The translations under genes were made by a program, and so were the position numbers. From NCBI RefSeq assembly GCF_000241955.1, contig NC_016818.1, positions 4,092,001-4,156,000 on the forward strand: DNA of 64,000 nucleotides, given 5' to 3'. This stretch comes from Rahnella aquatilis CIP 78.65 = ATCC 33071. Lineage in GTDB: Bacteria > Pseudomonadota > Gammaproteobacteria > Enterobacterales > Enterobacteriaceae. The stretch's first letter is position 1. Every line of letters begins with the position of its first letter. Positions 11,409 to 23,942 of this stretch are shown here, piece by piece. The notes under the pieces were generated by a model that did no database searches, was not told where the DNA came from, and saw only the letters and a program-made list of their open reading frames with translations.

Positions 11409-12405
11409 TACTTCCGTGACAAAATCTGTGGTCATTACCCCCGGCGAACCGGCCGGGGTTGGGCCGGATCTGGTACTCGCTCTGGCTCAGCAGGCATGGC
11501 CTGTTGAGTTAGTGGTATGTGCCGATCCGGCCTTACTGCTTGAACGTGCTGAGAAACTGGGGCTGAGTATTCAGTTGCGCGATTATCAGCAAGGCCGGCC
11601 GCCAGAGCCTCAGGCGGCAGGCACACTGACCGTTTTACCGGTTAAACTCGCCGCACCGGTGACAGCCGGTAAACTGGATGTGGCTAACGCGCCCTACGTG
11701 GTAGAAACACTGGCGCGTGCCTGCGACGGTGCCATCAGCGGTGAATTTTCCGCACTGATCACCGGACCGGTTCAGAAAAGCATTATCAACGATGCTGGTA
11801 TCCCCTTCATCGGCCATACCGAATTCTTTGCTGACCGCAGCCATTGCGACCGTGTGGTGATGATGCTGGCGACCGAAGAATTGCGCGTAGCACTGGCGAC
11901 CACGCATCTGCCTCTGCTGGCAGTGCCGGGGGCGATTACCCGTCAGTGTCTGCATGAAGTGATCACTATTTTGCATCATGATCTGAAAACGAAATTTGGT
12001 ATTACCGCGCCGCAAATTTATGTGTGTGGTCTGAATCCACATGCCGGCGAAGGTGGCCACATGGGGCACGAAGAGATCGACATTATCATTCCAGCCCTGG
12101 AGGAACTGCGCCAGCAAGGGATGAATCTCATCGGCCCGCTGCCCGCTGATACGTTATTCCAGCCTAAATATCTGCAACACGCCGATGCTGTTTTATCGAT
12201 GTATCACGATCAGGGCCTTCCGGTGCTAAAATATCAGGGATTCGGCCGCGCAGTGAATATCACACTCGGCCTGCCTTTTATCCGGACTTCCGTTGATCAC
12301 GGTACCGCCCTTGAACTCGCCGCCACCGGCACCGCCGATGCAGGCAGTTTCAAGACAGCAATAAATCTCGCCATTCACATGGCAAATAACAGCAACGATA
12401 AATAA
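11392..12405 (+). CDS. pdxA: 4-hydroxythreonine-4-phosphate dehydrogenase PdxA
   Basis: NAD-dependent step of pyridoxal 5'-phosphate synthesis. It is 337 aa if started here. Family hallmarks are [15 protein letters not shown] near the N terminus, [10 protein letters not shown] for metal/substrate binding, and the late [12 protein letters not shown]. The start is uncertain: ATG 11392 and ATG 11398 both overlap the end of surA, and GTG 11416 would give a protein closer to E. coli's N terminus. Whichever is used, it is coupled to surA and is followed 5 bases later by rsmA. Confidence 0.95.
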   Translation: MGMENNTSVTKSVVITPGEPAGVGPDLVLALAQQAWPVELVVCADPALLLERAEKLGLSIQLRDYQQGRPPEPQAAGTLTVLPVKLAAPVTAGKLDVANAPYVVETLARACDGAISGEFSALITGPVQKSIINDAGIPFIGHTEFFADRSHCDRVVMMLATEELRVALATTHLPLLAVPGAITRQCLHEVITILHHDLKTKFGITAPQIYVCGLNPHAGEGGHMGHEEIDIIIPALEELRQQGMNLIGPLPADTLFQPKYLQHADAVLSMYHDQGLPVLKYQGFGRAVNITLGLPFIRTSVDHGTALELAATGTADAGSFKTAINLAIHMANNSNDK

Positions 12406-12410
12406 CAACA

Positions 12411-13238
12411 ATGAATAGTAGAGTCCACCAAGGTCACTTTGCCCGTAAACGTTTTGGGCAAAACTTCTTAACCGATCAATTTGTTATCGATAGCATCGTG
12501 TCGGCCATTCATCCTATGCCGGGCGAGGCTGTCGTTGAAATCGGCCCGGGTCTGGCGGCATTAACTGAGCCTGTTGCTTCACGTCTGGACAGCATGACGG
12601 TTATCGAACTCGACCGCGATCTGGCTGCACGTCTGGAAACTAATCCGAAGTTTCAGGGCAAGCTGCGGGTCATCCAGTCTGATGCGATGAAAATCAATTT
12701 CGCCGAACTGTCTGAAGAACTCGGTCAGCCACTGCGCGTCTTTGGTAACCTGCCGTACAACATTTCCACGCCGCTGATGTTCCACCTCTTCACCTATACC
12801 AACGCCATCAAAGACATGCACTTTATGTTGCAGAAGGAAGTGGTAAACCGTCTGGTTGCAGGGCCGAACAGCAAGGCGTATGGTCGTTTAACGGTGATGG
12901 CGCAGTATTATTGCAACGTGATCCCGGTTCTGGAAGTCCCGCCGGAATCCTTCACACCAGCACCTAAAGTGGAATCCGCTGTGGTTCGTTTAGTGCCGCA
13001 TGAAGTGATCCCGTATCCGGTACCGGATATTCGCATTCTGAGCCGTCTGACCACCGATGCTTTCAACCAGCGTCGCAAAACAGTGCGCAACAGCCTCGGC
13101 CACCTGTTCACTCCTGAACAAATGACCGAACTGGGCTTAGATCTCAGCATGCGTGCTGAAAATATTTCTGTAGAGCAATTTTGTAAACTGGCTAACTGGT
13201 TGTCCACACGACCTAAAACCCCGGAACTTCAGGAGTAG
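12411..13238 (+). CDS. rsmA: 16S rRNA dimethyladenosine transferase RsmA (KsgA)
   Basis: Dimethylates two adjacent adenines near the 3' end of 16S rRNA, a late 30S assembly checkpoint. It is 275 aa (E. coli 273). S-adenosylmethionine motif I is [13 protein letters not shown] and catalytic motif IV is NLPYN within [12 protein letters not shown]. It lies between pdxA and apaG with spacings of a few bases, consistent with one transcript. Confidence 0.97.
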   Translation: MNSRVHQGHFARKRFGQNFLTDQFVIDSIVSAIHPMPGEAVVEIGPGLAALTEPVASRLDSMTVIELDRDLAARLETNPKFQGKLRVIQSDAMKINFAELSEELGQPLRVFGNLPYNISTPLMFHLFTYTNAIKDMHFMLQKEVVNRLVAGPNSKAYGRLTVMAQYYCNVIPVLEVPPESFTPAPKVESAVVRLVPHEVIPYPVPDIRILSRLTTDAFNQRRKTVRNSLGHLFTPEQMTELGLDLSMRAENISVEQFCKLANWLSTRPKTPELQE

Positions 13239-13242
13239 CGTT

Positions 13243-13620
13243 ATGCTTAATTCGCCCCGCGTTTGTGTTCAGGTGCAAAGTATCTACGTTGAGTCACAGT
13301 CGATACCGGAAGAAGAACGTTTCGTCTTCGCTTACACCATTACCATCCGCAATCTGGGGCGTTTTAGTGTGCAACTGCTTCGCCGTTACTGGTTGATCAC
13401 CAACAGTAACGGCCGCCAGACCGAAGTCCAGGGCGAAGGGGTCATCGGTGAACAACCGCTGATCCTGCCTGGCAATGAATTTCACTATACCAGCGGCGCC
13501 ATTTTAGAAACGCCGCTGGGCACGATGGAAGGCCATTATGAAATGGTCGCACAAGACGGTGAAACCTTCCGTGTGCCTGTTCCGGTCTTCCGCCTCGCCA
13601 TCCCTACGCTGATAAATTAA
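13243..13620 (+). CDS. apaG: ApaG protein
   Basis: 125 aa, the full length of the family (Pfam DUF525/ApaG, fibronectin-III-like fold). The molecular role is unknown; the E. coli gene is linked to cobalt/magnesium phenotypes together with apaH. The conserved patch [20 protein letters not shown] near the N terminus and [17 protein letters not shown] in the middle are present. It starts 4 bases after rsmA and ends 5 bases before apaH. Confidence 0.95.
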   Translation: MLNSPRVCVQVQSIYVESQSIPEEERFVFAYTITIRNLGRFSVQLLRRYWLITNSNGRQTEVQGEGVIGEQPLILPGNEFHYTSGAILETPLGTMEGHYEMVAQDGETFRVPVPVFRLAIPTLIN

Positions 13621-13625
13621 TCCTC

Positions 13626-14480
13626 ATGTCGACATATCTTATTGGTGATGTTCACGGCTGCATCGATGAACTCAAGGCGCTATTGGCGCAGGTGGATTTT
13701 AATCCGCAAAATGATGTCCTCTGGCTGACGGGGGATTTAGTCGCCCGCGGTCCGTCCTCACTTGACGTGCTGCGTTTTGTCAGCGGTTTAGGTGACTGTG
13801 TCCGGATGGTGCTCGGTAACCACGATCTGCATCTGCTGGCAGTTTACGCCGGGATCAGTTTCAACAAACCGAAAGACCGCATCACACCCCTGCTTGAAGC
13901 TGAAGATGCTGACGAGCTGATCAACTGGTTGCGCCGCCAGCCGGTACTGCAGGTTGATGAAGATCTGAAACTGGTCATGGCCCACGCCGGGATCACGCCG
14001 CAATGGGATCTCGACACCGCCAAAATGTGCGCCCGTGAAGTGGAATCTGTACTGAGCAGCGATACCTATCCGTTGTTTCTTGATGCGATGTATGGCGATA
14101 TGCCGAACAACTGGCACCCTGAACTGACCGGTCTGGCGCGTTTGCGTTTCAGCACCAATGCTTTCACCCGTATGCGTTACTGCTTCCCGAACGGACAACT
14201 GGATATGATCTGCAAAGATATTCCGGAAAACGCGCCGAAGCCGCTGAAACCCTGGTTTGATATTCCGGGGCCCTTACAGGAAGCAGGCTACAGTATTGCG
14301 TTCGGTCACTGGGCGTCACTGGAAGGAAAAGGCACACCGGAAGGTATTTATGCGCTGGATACCGGCTGCTGCTGGGGCGGTGATCTGACCATGCTGCGCT
14401 GGGAAGACAAAACCTATTTCACCCAGCCTTCAAACCGCCAGAGCGAAAAACAGCAGTCTGAGATCCCGAAAGCCGTTTGA
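13626..14480 (+). CDS. apaH: symmetrical bis(5'-nucleosyl)-tetraphosphatase ApaH
   Basis: Hydrolyses Ap4A and decaps Np4-capped RNA in E. coli. It is 284 aa (E. coli 280). The calcineurin-like metallophosphatase motifs are in order: GDVHGC at residues 7-12, [15 protein letters not shown], and a late GHWASLEG histidine. It is the last gene of the lptD run and is followed by a shared bidirectional terminator facing folA. Confidence 0.96.
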   Translation: MSTYLIGDVHGCIDELKALLAQVDFNPQNDVLWLTGDLVARGPSSLDVLRFVSGLGDCVRMVLGNHDLHLLAVYAGISFNKPKDRITPLLEAEDADELINWLRRQPVLQVDEDLKLVMAHAGITPQWDLDTAKMCAREVESVLSSDTYPLFLDAMYGDMPNNWHPELTGLARLRFSTNAFTRMRYCFPNGQLDMICKDIPENAPKPLKPWFDIPGPLQEAGYSIAFGHWASLEGKGTPEGIYALDTGCCWGGDLTMLRWEDKTYFTQPSNRQSEKQQSEIPKAV

Positions 14481-14500
14481 TCAAATAGATGACATTCAGA

Positions 14501-14535
14501 CAGCAAAAAGGCACCTGAAAGGGTGCCTTTTGCTG
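14501..14535. terminator. bidirectional terminator between apaH and folA
   Basis: Arms cagcaaaaaggcacc (14501-14515) and ggtgccttttgctg (14522-14535). The A-rich and T-rich flanks serve both convergent genes. Confidence 0.75.
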
Positions 14536-14560
14536 TCACACGGCTCACGCAGCCGTGGGA

Positions 14561-15046
14561 TCAGGCGCGACGATCAAGGATCTCGAAGCAATAACCGTGT
14601 GAGTTCTGCTCATCCGCATCGTGGAATTCGCTGAATGTGCTTTCCCAGTCATCCGGCTCGTAATCAGGGAAATGCGTATCCCCTTCGACTTCGGCATCAA
14701 TGTGCGTCAGATATAAACGGTCGGCCTTCGGCAGCAACTGCTCATACACACGGCCGCCGCCCATCACCATCACTTCCTCCACATCACCGGCAGCAGCCAG
14801 CGCAGCGTCAACAGACGTTACCCAGGTCACGCCTTCATGCTCGCCCGGTTTAGAGCTGATAACAATATTCAGCCGGCCTGGCAACGGGCGTCCGATTGAC
14901 TCAAACGTCTTGCGCCCCATGATGACGGGTTTGCTGAGCGTATTACGCTTAAACCAGGCCAGATCACCAGGTAAATGCCAAGGCATAGCGTTTTCCATGC
15001 CGATAACGCGATCGGTCGCCAGTGCGGCGATCAGGCTAATAATCAT
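14561..15046 (-). CDS. folA: dihydrofolate reductase FolA
   Basis: Reduces dihydrofolate to tetrahydrofolate with NADPH; the trimethoprim target. It is 161 aa when started at [16 protein letters not shown], which matches the family N terminus. A 14-residue upstream extension in the same frame is not conserved. The active-site acid is Asp28 in [12 protein letters not shown], and the NADPH-binding [11 protein letters not shown] and [10 protein letters not shown] are intact. It is convergent with apaH. In E. coli kefC is the neighbour on this side; here yjjPB and a LysE-type gene intervene. Confidence 0.97.
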   Translation of the reverse strand: MIISLIAALATDRVIGMENAMPWHLPGDLAWFKRNTLSKPVIMGRKTFESIGRPLPGRLNIVISSKPGEHEGVTWVTSVDAALAAAGDVEEVMVMGGGRVYEQLLPKADRLYLTHIDAEVEGDTHFPDYEPDDWESTFSEFHDADEQNSHGYCFEILDRRA

Positions 15047-15222
15047 TGTGAAGCCCTGTGTAGAAAAAGGATTTGTGCGTGACCCCAAAAAAGAGCTGCC
15101 ACTATACGGAAAGCCCCATCAGCCGTCGATAGGGAGACTGACGCTTTACAAAGATATAAGAGAGCTCTTACCCTGCCGGGATATTCGCCGACAAAAGTAC
15201 CAGTTCCTGGCGTAAAGGACGT

Positions 15223-15288
15223 TCAAAAGCAGGAGAATTTCGCCGTAGTCCAGTCGAAAATGCTGAACCGCTCCTTTGCTTTTTGCAT
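15223..15288 (-). CDS. possible 21-aa ORF between yjjB and folA
   Basis: Starts with ATG 6 bases after GGAG, 26 bases beyond the yjjB stop, and encodes 21 residues beginning MQKAKERFSIFDW and ending in CF. The only support is the ribosome site and placement on the yjjPB transcript. I do not recognise it. It may be chance, or a leader-type ORF ahead of folA. Confidence 0.25.
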   Translation of the reverse strand: MQKAKERFSIFDWTTAKFSCF

Positions 15289-15314
15289 TATCACTCCGCG
15301 TTGTACAACAACGC

Positions 15315-15779
15315 TTACACACCGGGGCGTTTACGGTACAGCCACAATCCTGGTAATGATAATCCGATAGATAATGCCCCGACGATAAAACTGGCTTTCA
15401 GAAAATTAGTGAGTGCCGTCGACACCAGGGCTTCGCTGTAGCCCAGATGCGAAATCTCGACGACAGAGATCATCGCCGTGTAGGCAGAAATACCGGGGAA
15501 CATCGGGATAACAGCGGCGACAGTGAAAACTTTTGGATGCGCCAGCAACCAGCGTGACCAGCGAATCCCCATAATGCCAATCAGTATAGCTGCCAGCAAA
15601 GAGGCCCACTCGATGTTCATCCCGCCATGAATAAGCAACATCCGCGTGCCGTGGCCGAGCGCACCGAGCAGCGCACAATAACGCAATGCCCGTGGCGGCA
15701 CATTAAATACCATCGCAAAGCCCAGTGCAGGCACGGCGGCAAACAGCATATCCTGTATCAGTGCCCATAAAAGACTCAT
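15315..15779 (-). CDS. yjjB: YjjB, small subunit of ThrE-like two-component exporter
   Basis: 154 aa membrane protein (ThrE_2/DUF3815 family) with four to five hydrophobic segments. It includes the conserved [16 protein letters not shown] stretch. With YjjP it forms a split ThrE-type exporter; in E. coli YjjPB has been reported to export succinate. The start ATG at 15779 overlaps the yjjP stop (ATGA). This is why it is preferred to an in-frame start 7 codons upstream. In E. coli this pair lies elsewhere (near dnaT), so its position here is a rearrangement or acquisition relative to E. coli. Confidence 0.92.
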   Translation of the reverse strand: MSLLWALIQDMLFAAVPALGFAMVFNVPPRALRYCALLGALGHGTRMLLIHGGMNIEWASLLAAILIGIMGIRWSRWLLAHPKVFTVAAVIPMFPGISAYTAMISVVEISHLGYSEALVSTALTNFLKASFIVGALSIGLSLPGLWLYRKRPGV

Positions 15780-16594
15780 GACCACCCCCGCAAATCCCAC
15801 AATGCCATTGCCATAACCACGCCAATGCAGGTCGCCAGCGTCAGCAGACTGGCCATCGCCCAGCGCGCCAGGCCGGTATTCACATGCCCTTTGAACATGT
15901 CCGCCACGGCATTAATCAGCGGAAATCCCGGCACCAGCAATAACACACTGGCAGCCATCGCGACGCTTGATGAGTGCTGAAAAATGCCCAGACGCAACAA
16001 AAGCCCTGAAATGGAAGTCGCTACGAAGGCCGTGCAGCAAAAGTTGATCAAAGGATTCATGTGCCGCGCAGTGAGGCTCTGGCGTACGGCCATGGCCACA
16101 CCGCTGGCCAAAAAAGTGACAGTGAACGCATCCCAGCCGCCACCATTAAGTCTGCTGAAACATCCGCAGGAGAGCGCCACCATCAATACCATCAGCCAGC
16201 GCGGATAGCGCAACGGTTCGATTTTTTGCAAGCGTTTGGCCACCAGCGCGCTGTCGAGCAGTTTATGCTCTGCCAGGATCACCGTATGCTGGACTTGTGT
16301 CACAACCTGCATGTTGATCCCGCGGTCGACATTTTTACGCGTCGAGGTCAGACAATAACCACCGCTTAGCGTGCTGAGTACAATGGCATTGGCGGAGATC
16401 GAGCTTTCCACCCTGTCCATTCCCAGCGCGACGCCAAGCCTCGCAGACAACTGTTCGACCAGCATACTTTCGGCACCGTGCTGTAACAGCATCAGGGCGC
16501 ATTCGATGCACAGCCGGGTAATTTCACGCTGATGATGCGCCTCGGGGCTTTCACGCACCGGGTATTCTATGACCGGATCCTGCATACCATTCAC
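15776..16594 (-). CDS. yjjP: YjjP, large subunit of ThrE-like two-component exporter
   Basis: 272 aa, ThrE/DUF1212 family. A hydrophilic N-terminal half contains the conserved [17 protein letters not shown] and [11 protein letters not shown] regions. The C-terminal half has about five transmembrane segments, including [21 protein letters not shown]. It is translationally coupled to yjjB through an ATGA overlap. It is divergent from the LysE-type gene; the 95-base gap must hold both promoters. Confidence 0.92.
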   Translation of the reverse strand: MNGMQDPVIEYPVRESPEAHHQREITRLCIECALMLLQHGAESMLVEQLSARLGVALGMDRVESSISANAIVLSTLSGGYCLTSTRKNVDRGINMQVVTQVQHTVILAEHKLLDSALVAKRLQKIEPLRYPRWLMVLMVALSCGCFSRLNGGGWDAFTVTFLASGVAMAVRQSLTARHMNPLINFCCTAFVATSISGLLLRLGIFQHSSSVAMAASVLLLVPGFPLINAVADMFKGHVNTGLARWAMASLLTLATCIGVVMAMALWDLRGWS

Positions 16595-16689
16595 CGCCCG
16601 TAAAAAAGCAATAAGAGTGATTTAACTTACTGAGGATTGGCGTATCATGCCGCCTTCTTTTGTTCCGAACATTGACGACGGTTATTTTC

Positions 16690-17304
16690 ATGCTTGAAAC
16701 CACCCTTTTTGTTGCCAGCATTGCCTTCCTCGGCATGCTTTCTCCTGGTCCTGATTTCTTTCTGGTCATCAAAAATGCGGCCCGCTATCCGCGTATCGCA
16801 GCCCTCATGACATCACTGGGTGTGATTTGTGGCGTGATTACGCACATGTCTTACTGTGTGGCCGGTCTGGCAGTGGTGATCACCACCACGCCGTGGTTAT
16901 TCAATTTGCTGAAATACGTCGGTGCTGTGTATCTGATCTGGGTGGGGATTCAGGCGTTATTTTCGCGCAGCAACAGCAAGATGAACCTCGACGGGCTTGA
17001 GCCGCAGCAGGTGAAACTACGCACGGCGTTCGTGCAGGGTTATCTGTGTAATCTGCTTAATCCTAAGGCGACCCTGTTCTTCCTGGCGATGTTTACGCAG
17101 GTCTTGCAGATTAACTCCACCTTCGGTGAAAAGCTGTGGTACGCCTCGATTATCGTTGGTTTGTCCACCCTCTGGTGGCCGTCGCTGGCATTGCTTATTC
17201 AGAGCCCGCCGGTGCGCCGCGGTCTGGCGAAAGCGCAGAAACTGATTGATAAACTGCTGGGCGGAGTATTGATTGGGCTGGGCATCAAAGTCGCCCTGAG
17301 CTGA
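16690..17304 (+). CDS. LysE/RhtB-family amino-acid exporter
   Basis: 204 aa with about six hydrophobic segments. The family signature GMLSPGPDFFLVIKNAARYPR is near the N terminus and GYLCNLLNPKATLFFLAMF is in the middle. Members export amino acids such as threonine, homoserine, lysine or leucine; the substrate cannot be told from sequence. The ATG at 16690 is chosen over an upstream TTG because the protein then begins MLETTLFVASIAFLG, as is typical. It is convergent with kefC across a strong bidirectional terminator. It is absent from this spot in E. coli. Confidence 0.88.
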   Translation: MLETTLFVASIAFLGMLSPGPDFFLVIKNAARYPRIAALMTSLGVICGVITHMSYCVAGLAVVITTTPWLFNLLKYVGAVYLIWVGIQALFSRSNSKMNLDGLEPQQVKLRTAFVQGYLCNLLNPKATLFFLAMFTQVLQINSTFGEKLWYASIIVGLSTLWWPSLALLIQSPPVRRGLAKAQKLIDKLLGGVLIGLGIKVALS

Positions 17305-17317
17305 TATCCGGAAGAAA

Positions 17318-17344
17318 AAAACCGGTGCATCAGGCACCGGTTTT
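17318..17344. terminator. bidirectional terminator between the LysE-type gene and kefC
   Basis: 11-bp perfect stem aaaaccggtgc (17318-17328) / gcaccggtttt (17334-17344) with a 5-base loop. Confidence 0.8.
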
Positions 17345-17360
17345 CTGTTTTTACGCGTCT

Positions 17361-19214
17361 TTATCCTTTCGCTTCAATCACCTCTTTTTCCGGCGCTTTT
17401 CCGTCGATACTGCCACGCCAGCCCTGCTGCTGACCGGAAGCCAGACGTTCCTGATCCTGCTCGATGGCGGCTGTCAGCATATCTTTCGCACGCTGCATGC
17501 TGGCGATACGGAACTCAGTATCTTCGTAATTCTCGATCGTCGCTTCCAGCATTTTCAGGTTATAGCGGCGGAACAGATCGGCTTTTTCGCGGGCTTCATA
17601 GGCATCCAGCCCCAGTGCTTCCAGCACATCGCGGCCAACGCGCAGGGAGCCTTCAAACAGTTCACGTTCCGGCGCTTCGACACCCAACTGGCGCAACTGA
17701 TACCAGTGATCGACATCGCGGGCACGGGCAATGATTTTCAGGTTCGGGAAATGTTCTTTCGCCAGCGCCGTCAGCTGAAGATTGGCTTCCACATCGTCGA
17801 TGGCGTTAATCAGCACTTTGGCCTGCGCGGCACCCGCCGACTCCAGCAAGTCCACCCGGGTGGCATCGCCGTAAAAGACTTTGGTGCCAAATTTACGCAG
17901 CGTTTCGATATGATCCGGGTCGTGATCCAGTACCACCGTGTGCACATTGTTCGCCAGCAACAAACGACCGGCAATCTGACCAAAACGCCCGAAACCGGCG
18001 ATAATCACCTGTGCGTTTTCATCATCAATGGTGTCATGCGGACGGTCATCTTTCGGTGCATTACGCTCAAGACGGGCCGACAACACCAGCAGTAACGGCG
18101 TTACCGCCATGGAAAGCGCGACGGCCAGCGTCAGGGCTTTCGACCAATCTTCCGGCAGAATACCGGCCATTTTTGCCGCACCAAAAATCACGAAAGCAAA
18201 TTCACTGCCCTGCCCGATTAAGATGGCAAACTGGCCGCGCTGTTTTTTCGGCACACCCAGCCACGGCGCGACCAGCCACAGCAAGGCCGCTTTCAGCGCC
18301 ATAAAACCGATCAGTAATGTGGCGATCAGCAACGGCTGATGGACCAGCGTGCCGAAGTCGATGGACATGCCGACACCAATAAAGAACAGCCCGAGAAGCA
18401 GACCTTTGAACGGTTGAATATCGCTTTCCAGTGCATGACGGTATTCAGAACTTGCCAGCAATACACCCGCCAGAAACGCGCCCATCGCCATCGACATCCC
18501 TGCCATTTCCAGCAGAATACCGAAGCCGAAGACCAGAAACAGCGCAACGGCACTGAATACTTCACGCATGCCGGAGCGTGCCACAAAGTGCAGCAAGGGC
18601 CGCGTCACGTAGCGTCCGAGCAACACCACAAGTACCAGCGCACCGGCCACTTTTGCCGCCGACAGGCCAAAGCTCATTAGCGTTGTGGCTTCACCGGTAC
18701 TCGCCAGTAAGGGGATCATCGCCACCAGCGGGATCGCGGCGATATCCTGGAACAGCAACACCGCAAAGGCACTGCGGCCGATAGGTGAAGCCGTCAGGCT
18801 GCGCTCACTCATCGCCTGCATGGCAATCGCCGTCGAGGAAAGCGCCAGCGTCAGGCCGATCAGCAGCGCGATTTTCCAGTCCAGTCCGAGGAAATAACAG
18901 AATGCGCTGAGCACCACGCCGCAGCCCGCCATCTGGATGCTGCCGCCACCGAAAACTGACGCACGCATCGTCCACAGCCGTTTTGGGTCGAGCTCCAGCC
19001 CGATGACAAACAGCATCAGTACCACACCGATTTCGGCAAAGGTCAGGATCGACTCCGCATCTGACACCAGTTTCAGTCCCCACGGTCCGATAATGCAGCC
19101 CGCAATCAGGTAACCGAGTACAGAACCCAGTCCCAGACGCACGGCAATCGGCACAAACAGCGCCGCCGAGCCGAGATAAATCAGGCCTTCGATCATCAGA
19201 TTATGGTTATCCAA
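17361..19214 (-). CDS. kefC: glutathione-gated potassium efflux antiporter KefC
   Basis: K+/H+ antiporter that acidifies the cytoplasm to protect against electrophiles such as methylglyoxal. It is 617 aa (E. coli 620). An N-terminal Na+/H+-exchanger-type membrane domain of about 12 helices spans about residues 1-380. A cytoplasmic RCK/TrkA-N domain opens with the Rossmann motif [13 protein letters not shown] near residue 400. Its first codons overlap the last 8 bases of its ancillary subunit gene kefF, so the two are coupled. Confidence 0.96.
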   Translation of the reverse strand: MDNHNLMIEGLIYLGSAALFVPIAVRLGLGSVLGYLIAGCIIGPWGLKLVSDAESILTFAEIGVVLMLFVIGLELDPKRLWTMRASVFGGGSIQMAGCGVVLSAFCYFLGLDWKIALLIGLTLALSSTAIAMQAMSERSLTASPIGRSAFAVLLFQDIAAIPLVAMIPLLASTGEATTLMSFGLSAAKVAGALVLVVLLGRYVTRPLLHFVARSGMREVFSAVALFLVFGFGILLEMAGMSMAMGAFLAGVLLASSEYRHALESDIQPFKGLLLGLFFIGVGMSIDFGTLVHQPLLIATLLIGFMALKAALLWLVAPWLGVPKKQRGQFAILIGQGSEFAFVIFGAAKMAGILPEDWSKALTLAVALSMAVTPLLLVLSARLERNAPKDDRPHDTIDDENAQVIIAGFGRFGQIAGRLLLANNVHTVVLDHDPDHIETLRKFGTKVFYGDATRVDLLESAGAAQAKVLINAIDDVEANLQLTALAKEHFPNLKIIARARDVDHWYQLRQLGVEAPERELFEGSLRVGRDVLEALGLDAYEAREKADLFRRYNLKMLEATIENYEDTEFRIASMQRAKDMLTAAIEQDQERLASGQQQGWRGSIDGKAPEKEVIEAKG

Positions 19215-19761
19215 GAGTCACCTCCGGCGGGCAGCCTTCTTTCAGGCCCAGACAGGCGGTTAAACGGCGACGATATTCTTCGCCCGCCGCTTTCAGCGCC
19301 ACTTCATCGCAAATAAAGGTATTGTGCACAGCGAAATACGGCAGCCAGTGCATACCGCAATAAATGGCTGTCGCCTGTAACGGCTGCGCCAGCACGTCAA
19401 AATCAGGGTGATCGCCCAGCTCAAAATGATGCTCGTTACCGCCCGTGGTCACCGCCCACAGACAATGTTTACCGTTGAGCGCGTTGCCTTCATGGCCGTA
19501 CGCCCAGCCGTGCTCGAGCACTTTATCGATCCATAGCTTCATTAATGGCGGCAGGCTGTACCACTGGATCGGATGCTGAAAGACCACCAGATCCGCGCGT
19601 TCAACCGCTTTCTGTTCAGCGGCAATATCGATATTGAAATCGGGATAGAGGTCGTAGAGCGAACGCACTTCGACGTCGGGCAAATCACTGACTGCCGACA
19701 GCAGCCCCTGATTGGCTCTTGAATGACGCGGATAAGGATGGGCGTAAATTATTAAAATCAT
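19207..19761 (-). CDS. kefF: KefC ancillary flavoprotein/quinone reductase KefF
   Basis: Flavodoxin-fold protein that activates KefC and reduces quinones. It is 184 aa when started at [14 protein letters not shown], aligned with the E. coli start (176 aa). Two further in-frame ATGs lie 4 and 12 codons upstream, and none has a clear ribosome site, so the start is provisional. Conserved stretches: [45 protein letters not shown]. It overlaps kefC by 8 bases. Confidence 0.94.
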   Translation of the reverse strand: MILIIYAHPYPRHSRANQGLLSAVSDLPDVEVRSLYDLYPDFNIDIAAEQKAVERADLVVFQHPIQWYSLPPLMKLWIDKVLEHGWAYGHEGNALNGKHCLWAVTTGGNEHHFELGDHPDFDVLAQPLQATAIYCGMHWLPYFAVHNTFICDEVALKAAGEEYRRRLTACLGLKEGCPPEVTLG

Positions 19762-19840
19762 CAGTGAACTCATATCGACAGAATATGGATTCATCATAAA
19801 GTATTTTTAACATTTAATAACTGCCGTAAATACGATGAAA

Positions 19841-19862
19841 AACAGGGCCATCTGGCCCTGTT
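19841..19862 (-). terminator. chitinase gene terminator
   Basis: Perfect 10-bp arms aacagggcca / tggccctgtt around a 2-base centre. It is 18 bases after the chitinase stop and has T-rich sequence beyond it on the minus strand. Confidence 0.7.
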
Positions 19863-19879
19863 GATTTATCGCGCAGGAT

Positions 19880-22747
<2,868 letters not shown>

Positions 22748-22750
22748 AAA

Positions 22751-22781
22751 AAACGTCCGCTCCCTGAGGGAACGGACGTTT
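22751..22781 (-). terminator. terminator beside the displaced carB 3' end
   Basis: Arms aaacgtccg (22751-22759) / cggacgttt (22773-22781), with an inner tccc/ggga stem, then a run of T on the minus strand. Its distance to the carB-like fragment resembles that of the real carB terminator to carB. It probably is the former carB terminator, and now also ends the 350-aa gene. Confidence 0.65.
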
Positions 22782-22824
22782 CAGCGACCGCAGCAATTTA
22801 GTACATAATCACTTGCCGATTTTC

Positions 22825-22853
22825 GCGTGCATTTCCTGCACTGAAATCACCTG
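22825..22853 (-). repeat. displaced copy of the carB 3' end (att-like repeat, distal)
   Basis: 29 bases, 28 identical to 24316-24344 at the end of carB. Read on the minus strand in the CarB frame it gives [14 protein letters not shown] then a stop at 22811-22813, versus [18 protein letters not shown] in carB. Upstream of this the similarity ends abruptly. It behaves like one end of an insertion at the carB 3' terminus. Confidence 0.75.
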
Positions 22854-22889
22854 CCTGATGCCATTTCATACTGAAGAGGCGTCGGTTTT

Positions 22890-23942
22890 TTAGCTTAGTT
22901 GTTCAAGCCTCAAGTTATGAATTGTATTGTATTCTGCTGACTCACCTGGGTAAATAATTTGAATATCCAGCGCAACATCCTGATTGGGCCCTATGATATG
23001 CCCGGCCCGGCTTTCCAGATACACATGACCCTCTACAGACTTTTCAACATTTAAAATAATCCAGTTAAGATTCGTTTTCAGCCATTCAGGACTAACCTCT
23101 GATCCTTCAGGAAGGATAAACGAGAGTTCCCAGGAACTCACTTGCTCATCCCTGGATGAAAGCACCAGATGATAACTGTAAATATATTCAGGTTGATCCC
23201 AAACCACTTGCCAGTGAGACATTAATTCCTGAGTAACTTGTAATGGTTTTGGCTTTGTCACGTGAACGGAGGTAGTCACGACGTTATCGCCATTATTAAT
23301 CACACCTAACGGCGCATGAAGTCTGCAAATCAATTCTGTTGATCCCTCCGTTTTCCCTGTTACCGGAACACGAAGAATGACAGAAGCATTAGCCGGGATA
23401 GTAAAGGCAGGAATCATCGAAACAGAAATAATATCAGGATCATTAATCGTCACTTCAATCGTGGCATTTTCAACCGAAGTCGCACTGTTATTTTCTATTT
23501 TAAGTTTGAACAAATATTTTTCATCAATCCCGACACTAAAATCATTTTCGGCCAGCATTAATAAATCGACTTCGGTTACCGGAAGACTGGCTACCGAACG
23601 TACCGCATCATTCCAGTTACTGCTTCCTAACGGATAATCATACAACGAAGAAATTTGCTGCCCCGCAGCGACTTCCAGAGTCTGCCCGTCAAGATAAATC
23701 CCCGAGACCAGTGTTGCGCCCTGATCCATTTTATTCACTACACTGGATACACCACCACCCGCGCCCAGAATAAATCCATAGCTTTCCAGTTGTGCATGAT
23801 CCACCTGAATATCGGGAGAAATCACCAAAATATCGCCTATCGCTTTGTTATATTCCACGTTAGTAAATAAGCATAACTTACCGTCCGGGCAATTATTGAC
23901 TCCGGAACTTTGCTTGATAAGATAAATATCCTGATCTGACAT
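22890..23942 (-). CDS. uncharacterised protein with I36/beta-gamma-crystallin-like N-terminal domain
   Basis: 350 aa, started at ATG 23942 behind GAGGTG 5 bases upstream. Residues about 15-108 look like a peptidase-inhibitor-I36/beta-gamma-crystallin-like domain: paired cysteines in CPDGKLCLF, then GGGVSSVVNK and a second half ending SNWNDAVRSV. Residues about 115-225 form an Ig/CARDB-like beta domain (LKIENNSATSVENATIEV). The C-terminal part (about 230-350) is beta-rich with spaced tryptophans and SSWELSFILPEG, loosely reminiscent of CBM2. No signal peptide is visible. It is clearly AT-richer than neighbouring core genes and lies between two copies of the carB 3' end, suggesting acquisition. 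The function is unknown. Confidence 0.8.
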   Translation of the reverse strand: MSDQDIYLIKQSSGVNNCPDGKLCLFTNVEYNKAIGDILVISPDIQVDHAQLESYGFILGAGGGVSSVVNKMDQGATLVSGIYLDGQTLEVAAGQQISSLYDYPLGSSNWNDAVRSVASLPVTEVDLLMLAENDFSVGIDEKYLFKLKIENNSATSVENATIEVTINDPDIISVSMIPAFTIPANASVILRVPVTGKTEGSTELICRLHAPLGVINNGDNVVTTSVHVTKPKPLQVTQELMSHWQVVWDQPEYIYSYHLVLSSRDEQVSSWELSFILPEGSEVSPEWLKTNLNWIILNVEKSVEGHVYLESRAGHIIGPNQDVALDIQIIYPGESAEYNTIHNLRLEQLS

